NCBI GenBank assembly: GCA_950097015.1
Contig: CATNEN010000038.1
Location: 16,424,001 to 16,488,000, forward strand
DNA: 64,000 bases
Direction: 5' to 3'
Origin: Macrostomum hystrix
Lineage: Eukaryota > Platyhelminthes > Macrostomidae
Shown here: positions 33,582 through 43,689 of the stretch, one piece after another
Layout: each line of letters begins with the position of its first letter
How positions within the stretch are numbered: the first letter of the stretch is position 1
Notes under the pieces: generated by a model
What the model was told of the DNA's origin: nothing
What the model saw: the letters and a program-made list of their open reading frames with translations, nothing else
The model's database searches: none
Made by a program: the position numbers and the translations under genes

Positions 33582-35066
33582 TTACGTCCCTTTGATTTGG
33601 AAGCTGCAGTTTTCGAATTTTCCGTTGAAATTTAGGACGACTGTTGTTTTTTTCTCGCTGTCGTTGGCTGTCATATGCACAATCCCCGGCTCCGCCGCCT
33701 CAGCACTAGTGGCAGAGGCTCCGACGCTAGACTCGATTACCATCATTGGCGCTACAACATCGTCAGCACCTTCGGCAGCTCCGTCGCATAACGGCTTGAC
33801 ATCGGTATTCAAGTTACTTGTAGTTGCTAGTGGTCGCTCCAGCGCTTTACTTACAGCAATCGAAACTTGTTTAATGGACCGATCGCGTCTTCTCGACAAG
33901 TAACGCCGGACAGTCGACTTGGCCCTCTGCCCAGTAATAGTCATGATTTCGTCCAGCTTGTGTCCACATTCATGCAAATCCGAAATACGCGTGACCCGGA
34001 TGCAATGATTAGTGTACATTTTTGACAACTGGCAGATCTCGCTCAGGTGACGCATGAAGTTAGCTAGCCAATTAATGCCTCTAACCTGGTTACTTGAAAA
34101 ACGAAGGTTACCGCTTCCATCGTTTGCCAGTGGGCGTGGAAAGAAGGATGAATATTTTGTGTTCTCCGGTAGCAGCTTTAAGTAGTCGACGACAAGATCT
34201 CGCTGCTGTCCATAGAGGCGAGCTTGCTTTGCTGAGTTGTTCTTAGCACGCGTTGGATCAGTCGATTGATTCTTCGTTGGCAGATCTGGCAGGCTCAGAT
34301 ATGGTTGGCTATCAGCATCTATTCCTTCTACCAAGGTGCCCTTCTTCTTGAGATATTTAAGATGTTCTTGGCCGCGCTCACCTAATGTATAGAGTAATGT
34401 GAAGAGCACTTCATCCTGAACACGTTCTGCTGTGCTTCTATCAAAGTATTTCCGCAATCGCTCTAGGTCTCCTTCCTCAATTGGCGGATATTGTCTTCTG
34501 ACAGCACCAGATCCATTGTATTCGCGTACTTTGACGCGTAGCATTCTATTAGCGGCAGCAAAGTCTCCTCCGGAAATGATATCCACAGAACGCTTAAGAA
34601 CGATGCAAAAGTAGCGCTGAATGCCGGCACGGATGCAAACCAAGGACGCAGGTGCGTACCTTCCTCCGTCAGCTTTCTTTAACGAAAAGTAGTAGAAACG
34701 TAGAAACTCATTCAGCATGGTCTGCGAAATCGTCTCAGGGGACACTTCAGTTTGTCTTCGTAGAAACTCCACAAATGCTTTTCCATGTTGGAACATCTGT
34801 TCTCGCGTAGTCTTGGGTAGCGAATCGATTTCAATGCGATCGAGATCGTCAACCGACAGTGGTGCGTCACCAGGTAGATCCGGTAATGATATGTCCAGCA
34901 CCGACTGATCTTCACGGGCGGGATCTTCTAAGAAGTTGACAAATTCCAGTAGATCAGCGTCCTCCGAGTGGTCCGTTGCACTCAGCATTGAAAGAAAATC
35001 CATTTCGCTAGCAGATACTCCGTTAAAAGAGTCGGTCGGCAAGTTTTTCCAATGTATTAGATGCAT
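33582..35066 (-). CDS. Crypton-type tyrosine recombinase, intact
   Basis: A single uninterrupted 494-aa frame. Its N-terminal ~80 residues are acidic. A helical SAM-like core-binding region follows (about 90-180), then a tyrosine-recombinase catalytic domain: first Arg in YTLGERGQEHL (R231), NHCIRVT giving H354 and R357, GQR at 379-381 where GH(H/W) is usual, and the candidate nucleophile Y389 in VRRYLSRRR. This layout matches the recombinase of animal Crypton elements and their domesticated relatives. The C-terminus is an acidic/Ala-rich tail ending FNGKFENCSFQIKGT. No retroelement partner gene is nearby, which argues against DIRS or Ngaro. The intact frame suggests either a recent Crypton or a gene under selection. 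Confidence 0.8.
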   Translation of the reverse strand: MHLIHWKNLPTDSFNGVSASEMDFLSMLSATDHSEDADLLEFVNFLEDPAREDQSVLDISLPDLPGDAPLSVDDLDRIEIDSLPKTTREQMFQHGKAFVEFLRRQTEVSPETISQTMLNEFLRFYYFSLKKADGGRYAPASLVCIRAGIQRYFCIVLKRSVDIISGGDFAAANRMLRVKVREYNGSGAVRRQYPPIEEGDLERLRKYFDRSTAERVQDEVLFTLLYTLGERGQEHLKYLKKKGTLVEGIDADSQPYLSLPDLPTKNQSTDPTRAKNNSAKQARLYGQQRDLVVDYLKLLPENTKYSSFFPRPLANDGSGNLRFSSNQVRGINWLANFMRHLSEICQLSKMYTNHCIRVTRISDLHECGHKLDEIMTITGQRAKSTVRRYLSRRRDRSIKQVSIAVSKALERPLATTSNLNTDVKPLCDGAAEGADDVVAPMMVIESSVGASATSAEAAEPGIVHMTANDSEKKTTVVLNFNGKFENCSFQIKGT

Positions 35067-35128
35067 TTTTGGAATCAGTGCAGACAGTGAAACTTATAAC
35101 TTGTAGTTAAACGCAAACCCTTTGCATT

Positions 35129-35221
35129 TCTCTACTCCTTTTCGCTCCAATAGTCTATGGCACAGCTTAGCAGAGTCCAACCTATGTATTCCTCTACTGC
35201 TTTTCACTCCATATGGCACAG
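35129..35221. repeat. Imperfect direct repeat upstream of recombinase
   Basis: CTCTACTCCTTTTCGCTCC...TATGGCACAG (35131-35165) recurs as CTCTACTGCTTTTCACTCC..ATATGGCACAG (35191-35221). It is in the presumed promoter of the minus-strand recombinase gene. Confidence 0.6.
35147..35160 (-). repeat. 14-bp inverted repeat, right arm
   Basis: CCAATAGTCTATGG, partner of 33395-33408. Confidence 0.7.
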
Positions 35222-35382
35222 TTGTAGCCATAGACAATACACACTCAGTGAAGTCTAGAACGTTTCTGATTCGATGAGGCATCGTTAAACAATCGGCATT
35301 AAACAATCGGCGTTAAACAATGCTTCAGCGTTAAATAATGCTTCAAGTCGAGTATGCCAAACCACAGTAACAATAAGCTTAG

Positions 35383-35475
35383 TCATATGGTACAATCGGT
35401 AAACAATAAGCAAAGATCACTCGTGGCTACGCCACTCGTGATTTTGCTTATTGTTTACCTCTTGTACCATATGAA
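35383..35475. repeat. ~90-bp near-perfect palindrome
   Basis: Left arm starts CATATGGTACAATCGGTAAA and right arm ends TTTACCTCTTGTACCATATG. The arms of about 43 nt pair with only a few mismatches (TC against TC twice and one extra G) around a short CTAC centre. It would form a strong hairpin. It lies about 320 bp upstream of the recombinase start. Confidence 0.85.
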
Positions 35476-35879
35476 TAATCTCCCATTGCTATTTTTTAGA
35501 AAGAATTGAACAATGCTACTAATGGTAGTTTAGTTTGGGTCTGTACAAAGTGCATAAATTCATAATTTGAAAGAAAGAAATTTGGCAAGAAAATTTTTTC
35601 TCCTATCTGCCCTCGTTTATGTTATGGCTTCGTATTGTTGCAAATTTATCATATTGAAGTGATTGACAGTAAATCTAATATTTAGATTTCTTCCAAATAA
35701 ATCATTTCACGAACTGCTGGACATACTGCATTCAGGGAGGAGTTCTTTTATCTGTATGTATAAAAGTGTGTTGCAGTTGTAAGTTATTTTAAGATTTGTG
35801 TGCAAATATCCCACAAGAATATATATATAGAATATTGTGTGGCATGGTGTAGAACAGTTAGATAACCTTTTGATAGGTA

Positions 35880-37195
35880 CACTATCCTGTCTAAACATGG
35901 ATTATCCGTTTAACAGGTACGTTATCCTGTCTAACAGGTAGCCTATCCTGTCTAACAGGTAGCCTATCCTGTCTAAAAGGTAGCCTATCCTGTCTAAACA
36001 TGGATTATCCGTTTAACAGGTACGTTATCCTGTCTAACAGGTAGCCTATCCTGTCTAACAGGTAGCCTATCCTGTCTAAAAGGTAGCCTATCCTGTCTAA
36101 ACATGGATTATCCGTTTAACAGGTACGTTATCCTGTCTAACAGGTAGCCTATCCTGTCTAACAGGTAGCCTATCCTGTCTAACAGGTAGCCTATCCTGTC
36201 TAACAGGTAGCCTATCCTGTCTAACAGGTAGCCTATCCTGTCTAACAGGTAGCCTATCCTGTCTAACAGGTAGCCTATCCTGTCTAACAGGTAGCCTATC
36301 CTGTCTAAAAGGTAGCCTATCCTGTCTAAACATGGATTATCCGTTTAACAGGTACGTTATCCTGTCTAACAGGTAGCCTATCCTGTCTAACAGGTAGCCT
36401 ATCCTGTCTAAAAGGTAGCCTATCCTGTCTAAACATGGATTATCCGTTTAACAGGTACGTTATCCTGTCTAACAGGTAGCCTATCCTGTCTAACAGGTAG
36501 CCTATCCTGTCTAACAGGTAGCCTATCCTGTCTAACAGGTAGCCTATCCTGTCTAACAGGTAGCCTATCCTGTCTAACAGGTAGCCTATCCTGTCTAACA
36601 GGTAGCCTATCCTGTCTAAAAGGTAGCCTATCCTGTCTAAACATGGATTATCCGTTTAACAGGTACGTTATCCTGTCTAACAGGTAGCCTATCCTGTCTA
36701 ACAGGTAGCCTATCCTATCTAACAGGTAGCCTATCCTGTCTAACAGGTAGCCTATCCTGTCTAACAGGTAGCCTATCCTGTCTAACAGGTAGCCTATCCT
36801 ATCTAACAGGTAGCCTATCCTGTCTAACAGGTAGCCTATCCTGTCTAAAAGGTAGACTATCCTGTCTAACAGGTAGCCTATCCTGTCTAACAGGTAGCCT
36901 ATCCTGTCTAAAAGGTAGCCTATCCTGTCTAAAAGGTAGCCTATCCTGTCTAAAAGGTAGCCTATCCTGTCTAACATGTAGCCTATCCTGTCTAACAGGT
37001 AGCCTATCCTGTCTAAAAGGTAGCCTATCCTGTCTAAAAGGTAGACTATCCTGTCTAAAAGGTAGACTATCTTGTCTAAAAGGTAGACTATTCTGTCTAA
37101 AAGGTAGACTATCCTGTCTAAAAGGTAGACTATTCTGTCTAAAAGGTAGACTATCCTGTCTAACAGGTAGCCTATCCTATCTAACAGGTGGATAA
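35880..37195 (+). repeat. 21-bp satellite, left block
   Basis: Unit TAACAGGTAGCCTATCCTGTC. A marker variant (AACATGGATTATCCGTTTAA) recurs near 35891, 35996, 36099, 36327, 36430 and 36640, giving a roughly 103-bp (or double) higher-order period on the left side. Confidence 0.95.
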
Positions 37196-37202
37196 AGTCG
37201 AG

Positions 37203-37552
37203 GGTCGGTGGCAGAGCAGTCTAACGCGTTTGCCTCTCGCACCAAGGCCCCTGAGCTCGATTCCGCGGCGAGGCCGCATTCATTTGGGGCGCAGCCGCGT
37301 AGAGAAGGCTTGGTGGCTTGTCATGCAAGTTACGCCTTTGAGGGCGAGCCTCCAAGGCACAGTGAAATGTACACTGCCTGACGATGAGAAAGTCAGGGCA
37401 GATGTACACACCTGTGTGAGCGTATGCCTGCGTACGGTATCTGTGTGCGTGTGTGCTCAGGAATCAGCGAAATGGGCAGAATTGCCTCCTCGCTGGCTGC
37501 GGGTCTAGTGTCACCAAAATGATGTGCCACTGCCCGCAGCCCTTCTGCAGTT
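37203..37552 (+). repeat. SINE family B, full-length, inside the 21-bp satellite
   Basis: GTGGCAGAGCAGTCTAACGC head, GAGCTCGATTCC B-box region, full body and tail to CCGCAGCCCTTCTGCAGTTA, then a short TAATAT tail. Satellite units flank it on both sides. Confidence 0.88.
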
Positions 37553-37564
37553 AATATTAATAAT

Positions 37565-38440
37565 ATTAACAGGTGGATTATTCTGTCTAACAGGTGGATT
37601 ATCCTGTCTAACAGGTACTCGTAGATTATCCTGTCTAACACGTGAATTATCTTGTCTAACAGGTGGATTATCCTGTCTAACAGGTTGATTATCCTGTCTA
37701 ACAGGTGGATTATCCTGTCTAACAGGTTGATTATCCTGTCTAACAGGTGGATTATCCTGTCTAACAGGTTGATTATCCTGTCTAACAGGTACTCGTAGAT
37801 TATCCTGTCTAACACGTGAATTATCTTGTCTAACAGGTGGATTATCCTGTCTAACAGGTTGATTATCCTGTCTAACAGGTACTCGTAGATTATCCTGTCT
37901 AACACGTGAATTATCTTGTCTAACAGGTGGATTATCCTGTCTAACAGGTTGATTATCCTGTCTAACAGGTACTCGTAGATTATCCTGTCTAACACGTGAA
38001 TTATCTTGTCTAACAGGTGGATTATCCTGTCTAAAAGGTATATTTTCCTGTCTAACTAATAGATTGTCCTTCTCTAGTTAGATTATCCTGTCTAACACGT
38101 GAATTATATTGTCTAACAGGTGGATTATCCTGTCTAACAGGTTGATTATCCTGTCTAACAGGTACTCGTAGATTATCCTGTCTAACACGTGAATTATCTT
38201 GTCTAACAGGTGGATTATCCTGTCTAAAAGGTATATTTTCCTGTCTAACTAGTAGATTGTCCTTCTCTAGTTAGATTATCCTGTCTAACTGGTGGATTTC
38301 CTACATAACAGGTAGATTATCCTGTCTAACCTGGTGGATTTCCTACATAACAGGTAGATTATCCTGTCTAACCTGGTGGATTTCCTACATAACAGGTAGA
38401 TTATCCTGTCTAACAGAGAGATTATCCTGCCTAACAGGTG
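37565..38440 (+). repeat. 21-bp satellite, right block
   Basis: Related units TAACAGGTGGATTATCCTGTC and AACAGGTTGATTATCCTG, with a GTACTCGTAGATTATCC marker recurring. Only the right block has the GGTGGATT form. Confidence 0.93.
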
Positions 38441-39260
38441 GAATATAAAAAACATAGCTTCACTTTTAAATCTAAAATCAACGGTTTAGTCGATGGCAAG
38501 AACTTGGCAAGAAAGAGAATTACTAGAGCTGTTTTTGCAGCCACTGAATGCTTATTCGTTTTCATTCAAGGCTTCAAAACAACTGCGCAAAATGCAGCAT
38601 AACTGTTACATTTTAGCCTAATGAGAAAAAAGTTTTAGCTCTCGGAGTTTCCAGTTTTGGCACACGGCCCCCATGTAGTTCTCCCTTATAGGCTCTCAAA
38701 AACTGAACGACGGACTTTTGAAGAAGCTTTCAGGAATTCACGGGGGAGGAGGGTTGGAATAGCATTGGATGGAGGTTGGGATGTTGAGAGGAGACTGAGA
38801 CAAGCTGACCGTGCAGATCCCAACTAGCTATCCATCAGAAAAAAACTGTTCATAACGGGGAGTTAAAATCAATACTCTATTTTTTTAGCGGACAATTTCT
38901 ATATAAGTATCAAAATTTATTCTACATGGGATCTGTATAGATTATAGTTTGCACGCAGTTTGGTTTGGTCTCGGGGTTGAAGTGCTGATATATTCAGGCA
39001 TTTCGTTCCCCCTGAGACTCAGAGACAAATAGAACTCCTCAATTCCCTTCCTCTGTCTCTAAAATGCCCAGAGTGCCTTGGTATGGGGATGAATCTCCCA
39101 TTGGGGCAATAAACTACGGATGCGTTGGCATGGGCCATCTGCGGAGCATGGATAAAAAAGCTATAGCTCAGCCTCCCTGTTAGCTAGCAACAGACAGGCC
39201 ACATATATAAAAGAGAAAATTCTTGGCAACTTGGAATTGGGAATAGCGAAAATTTTCTTC
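38441..39260. other. Spacer before the LAMP gene
   Basis: No array, SINE or coding motif recognised. Presumed 5' flank of the LAMP gene. Confidence 0.45.
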
Positions 39261-39268
39261 TTTTTTTT

Positions 39269-39270
39269 AG
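39269..39270 (+). promoter_or_regulatory. Candidate 3' splice site upstream of LAMP start
   Basis: TTTTCTTCTTTTTTTTAG/TATCGG, a very strong polypyrimidine acceptor 64 nt before the ATG at 39335. Confidence 0.55.
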
Positions 39271-39334
39271 TATCGGCCAACAAGGAAGATTCTGGACCGC
39301 ACTGCACATTTGTTTTATCCTTGACTCGTTGAAT

Positions 39335-41728
39335 ATGTCTCATCTATTAGTGCGTCGAAAAATACTTTACACTGTTCAGTTGCTAATTATCGCTCTAAAT
39401 GTCATAACACCACTGGCTAATTGTGAGTTCCTTGAAAGTTATAACTTTCGTTACGCTGCGTAAATTTTTTTAAGAAAAAACACACTCTAAAAACTTTATC
39501 TGAGTGTCACGGCTCACAGTCCATGGACTGAACAGCTGTAGGCAAACTGTCAGCTACTAAAATTGGGGAATCGAACCACGGTGGGGCAGACTGAGAATTA
39601 AATTGTAGCGAAATTTTCTAGTCCCCTATGTGGGGAATACGATACATGTTCAAAGAGTTCTACTATAAGTAAGCTACTATGGTTTACGTCAATCCTTGAT
39701 ATTAAGACCTAGCTTAATAGTAATTAAAATAGTTATTTTAGTATAGGGTTTAAATCTGCTCTGACTTTCTCATCATTGAAGTTCGTTGCCTAGTGGTTAG
39801 AGCGTCGGACTCGCGACTTGAAGGTCCGGGGTTCGACTCCCGAATCCACTTAAACTACTTGTGTCCTTTCGCAAGACACTTAACCATGCATTGCTTTAGT
39901 TCAACCAGTTTGTTAAATTGCTATTGAGGGAGGGCGTCCCACCAGTCCATGGACTGAACAGCTAGCTGTACGTAGCCGTCAGATGCGGCGTGCTGTCGGC
40001 TACACATGTAACCCAATTTGGGCAGGTGTAATCAGTAATAATAACTATTATTAGGTACCAGTATCAGCTGCACCGAGTCAGAGTGTCACCTGCGTTTATC
40101 AGCTCGCAATGGAACAGAATGTGTCAGCGCTGATCTATCGCTTAGCATCAGCGTGCCCTACAGGTGCGCCAACTTCAGTTCCGACTGCATAGCAACCGTT
40201 GCTATGCCAATGTTGAACAATAAGAACAATGCTACAACAGAAATCAGCGGGCGGTGCGGAAATTCTACAGCTTCATTGTTGCTACAGTGGGACTCGGGAA
40301 GAATTCAAATGCGATTTGACTTTGAGCAGAAGGTATGCTCAAAACTGCTGCTAGAAAGGGACCATGTTTTAGTTCAATATGCTCTCCATGAGCAATAATC
40401 AAATCAGTTTTTTATATTTCTTTTATTTTCAGGATTTCTACAGCTCCCAGATCATGACAGTAAGGAAATGCGTGGCATTCTTATGAAACAAAGTTAAAAT
40501 TGAGATTCTTTTTGTTCGTGTTTTTTTATTTTAAACATTGTATTTCAGTCCATCGCTGCTTACAATTTTATCAGCCGGGTTACTCTGAAAGTTGATTTGC
40601 GAGACTCCATCTTCACTAATGCCAGCATTGGACCAGGTAAGGCTTATAATTAGTGATTGACTTCATAGGCTTAATGTGCACAAAGACTATTCAAACTACT
40701 TTGTGCCTACTGGTAGTTTAAAGTAGTCCCTGAGAGTGCATTGATGAGTTTTACAGATGCCTGTTCTATTTATTTGATTTCACACCTCCAGTCTAAACCA
40801 TTCGATTTCACACCTCCGGTCTAAACCATTCGATTTCACACCTCCGGTCTAAACCATTCGATTTCACACCTCCAGTCTAAACCATACGATTTCACACCTC
40901 CAGTCTAAACCATTCGATTTCACACCTCCAGTCTAAACCATTCGATTTCACACCTCCGGTCTAAACCATTCGATTTCACACCTCCGGTCTAAACCATTCG
41001 ATTTCACACCTCCAGTCTAAACCATACGATTTCACACCTCCAGTCTAAACCATTCGATTTCACACCTCGGGTCTAAACCATTCGATTTCACACCTCCAGT
41101 CTAAACCATTCGATTTCACACCTCCAGTCTAAAACATTCGATTCACACCTCTAACTAGTCTAAACTATTGGTCTCGCACTATTTTTCTACTAGTATAATG
41201 TCAAACTTTCATTTTTTTCTAAGAATTAGTTAACTTTTGTCAGAATCTTCACCGATAGTGACATTCGTTAGCTCGGATCGTACGTTCTTGTTTGCTTCTC
41301 CTCTCGGCTTGACCTTCAAATGTCAGTCGTCCGAGTCGATTCGCCTGTACAAACTGACGGCTGAGCAGCATAAGCCTCTAAGAAATGGGATTAAAGTGTT
41401 AAAAAAATCCGACATAGCAATGGCAACTTTTCCTAAAGTTCGACTGGACGTGTTTCGTTCTACTGCCCCTGTAGGTGGCTTGCTTGAAGGACGTGAGTGT
41501 ATATGATAATTTGTTATCACCATTTTATTGCAACCAGATTTTTTCCATTAAAGTCAATCACTTTCCTTTTTTGTAGCATTTCTCTGCGAAGCCGACTCAA
41601 ACAAGCAGTCTAGAAGCACAACAATTCTGGTGATTTCCGGCCTGCTCGGCGTGTGCATGTTTGTTATAGTGTGTGGATTCTTAGCCACTAGATTAAATAG
41701 AAATTCAGGTTACTCCAGTGTAGATTGA
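39335..41728 (+). CDS. LAMP-family lysosomal membrane glycoprotein, 293 aa
   Basis: Exons: 39335-39422, 40055-40332, 40433-40459 (27 nt), 40549-40636, 41244-41492, 41577-41728. All phases agree (294 codons). Signal peptide (about 1-29), then one LAMP luminal domain: NGTECVSADLSLSISVPY matches the first-cysteine segment of LAMP domains, followed by SGRCGNSTASLLLQW, a DFYSSQI strand, N-glycosylation sites and a late cysteine (CEADSN). TM helix at about 260-281, and a short tail ending GYSSVD, a GYxx(phi) lysosomal sorting signal. One luminal domain and ~290 residues is like CD68/LAMP5 rather than two-domain LAMP1/2. A SINE ends exactly at the exon 2 acceptor. AATAAA at 41765 and 41773. Confidence 0.92.
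39505..39550 (+). repeat. SINE family A body fragment
   Basis: GAGTGTCACGGCTCACAGTC with the intact palindrome at 39517-39530, in LAMP intron 1. Confidence 0.55.
39788..40054 (+). repeat. SINE family A, full-length
   Basis: TAGTGGTTAGAGCGTCGGAC head, anticodon-arm-like CTCGCGA, B box GGTTCGACTCC, block TCGCAAGACACTTAACC, palindrome 39943-39956, tail TAATAATAACTATTATTAG. The tail AG is the only nearby acceptor that keeps the LAMP frame open. Confidence 0.88.
40785..41150 (+). repeat. 28-bp minisatellite in LAMP intron 4
   Basis: About 13 copies with CTCCAGTCTAAACCATTCGA; CTCCGG and CATACG variants recur in a block of about five units that appears twice. Confidence 0.93.
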
Positions 41729-41764
41729 ATTTTTTTAAAGTAAAATATAGTGACCGATTTTAGA

Positions 41765-41778
41765 AATAAACAAATAAA
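41765..41778 (+). terminator. LAMP polyadenylation signals
   Basis: AATAAACAAATAAA, two hexamers 37 and 45 nt after the stop. Confidence 0.65.
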
Positions 41779-41799
41779 AACATTACACAGTTTCATCAT

Positions 41800-43000
41800 G
41801 AAACAATTGTTTTATGTCCAAAAGTACTATGATACTCAGATATTTTTGTAATATAATATAACTGCTAATAGGAGGTTTGTTATGATATTGCATACTGTAA
41901 GTGTAATAGTACATTGCAGCGACCTAAGTGTAGTTTTTGTGAAATGAACGAATAAATAATTTCATCTGCATTAATAAATTGTTTCTTTTTTGTCCTAATT
42001 TAGACCTGCGCAAGTAGGATAATGTACTGTATTTAAAATTTTGCGTGTCAAATTATATGTGACTTCAATTATCTCACAAGAAGATTTGTTTTAATTTATA
42101 TATATTTTTCTTTATCTACGTTCAATACATTCACAATCTGTGTTACATTTTCTGTCGTTTTAAAGTTTTAATGATGCAAAATATTTTGTTGTAGCTCGTA
42201 TTAAAGTACTTTTTTAATATTTAACGTTTTTGTTCCACTGAAAAGTGCATAAATTATTGTAATTTGATTTATATTAAATTATAAATATACATACCCCTCA
42301 AACCATACACAACAAATTAAATTATATATAACAAAACGCTTTTATATGCATTCTTGGTGTGCAAAAGCTGTGCAGTAAACTTTACAACTTCTTTCGTAAA
42401 ATAAAAAATAAACATTATTTTCAATCATCATGCTGCATAGTTTCTACAAAAATAATATTCAACATTAATGATTAGTACATGTTCATTCAGTCGCAGCCTG
42501 CTACATGTCTGTTTACTACTGCTTCTACTACCAGTAGTGTAGGATAGCATTCTATATTTAGTTTAAATAGAGCAAAACACTGTACAGTAAAATTTTTGAA
42601 TTGATATGTTTGAAAGTAAAGCTACTCTACAAAAAACATTTGTTTCTTCGCATAATGAAGCTTAAAAGTCCTTTACGTCCGATCTATAAGAAATTCAAAG
42701 TTGTGACAAGCAATGCTGTATTTTCACTAAAGAGCTCGTGAGATGGAATTTATTTGCACCCAATTTGAATTTTTCAGGCTATTCTTTGTCATAAATATAG
42801 AGCATGCCAATTGGAACCCAAAGCTAATGCCAAACAAAGAAAGAACGCGAATGTTTGTGTGCAATCTGCAATCACTATTCTGTGCTTCTGACTAGTTCCA
42901 CTTTAATTAATATTTTTTAGCAATCTTTTTTTTCTCTCCTGATCCAGATTTATTTTTCCCCAAGATTGTCTAGCACTTTCTGCCATTTTCCTCCTATCTA
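41800..43000. other. AT-rich spacer, nothing recognised
   Basis: 3' flank of the LAMP gene. No repeat array or SINE seen. Confidence 0.5.
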
Positions 43001-43004
43001 CTTC

Positions 43005-43365
43005 TCTCTCCCCTAGCTCTCCCTCTCACCCTGGCTCTCCCTCTCACCCTGGCTCTCCCTCTCACCCTGGCTCTCCCTCTTACACCTAGCTCTCCCTCTC
43101 ACCCTGGCTCTCCCTCTCACCCTGGCTCTCCTTCTCACACCTAGCTCTCCTTCTCACCCCTAGCTCTCCTTCTCACCCCTAGCTCTCCTTCTCATCCCTA
43201 GCTCTCCTTCTCACCCCTAGCTCTCCTTCTCACCCCTAGCTCTCCTTCTCACCCCTAGCTCTCCTTCTCACCCCTAGCTCTCCCTCTCACCCCTAGCTCT
43301 CCCTCTCACCCCTAGCTCTCCCTCTCACCCCTAGCTCTCCTTCTCCACCATTGCTCTCCCTCTCT
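43005..43365 (+). repeat. 19-bp minisatellite
   Basis: About 19 copies of AGCTCTCCTTCTCACCCCT. Left copies carry the CCTGGCTCTCCCTCTCACC form. Confidence 0.93.
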
Positions 43366-43689
43366 TCTAGCTGTGTGATGGAAATCAATCAGACACAGCA
43401 TTCTTCTTTCACTAGCAATTAAAATGGCTTTCTTGCATCATAAGTCTCCAAATTTAGCTTAGCCGGCTCGTGAGTCTAGAGAATTAAAATGCTTTTTCGC
43501 TGCTAGCCAGATTGCCCAAGGTCAAATTTAGGATTTTACGAACCAAAATTTTTTGGGATGTGAAAGAGGAACTCAATCAAGTGAGACAGATTCTTAGGCA
43601 CGAGTGTAAACCCTGAATTTTTGGCATTTTTATGGCATTTTATTCAACTCAAAATATAAATCAGCCAGAAATTCACAATCAGACCAAAA

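Noticed and set aside
39788..39850. Functional tRNA gene
   Set aside because: A and B boxes are present but acceptor-stem pairing is poor, and the head continues into a SINE body in every copy.
40062..40190. Alternative LAMP exon 2 start using the CCAG at 40061
   Set aside because: That frame hits a stop at about 40190 and loses the NGTEC segment that matches LAMP domains.
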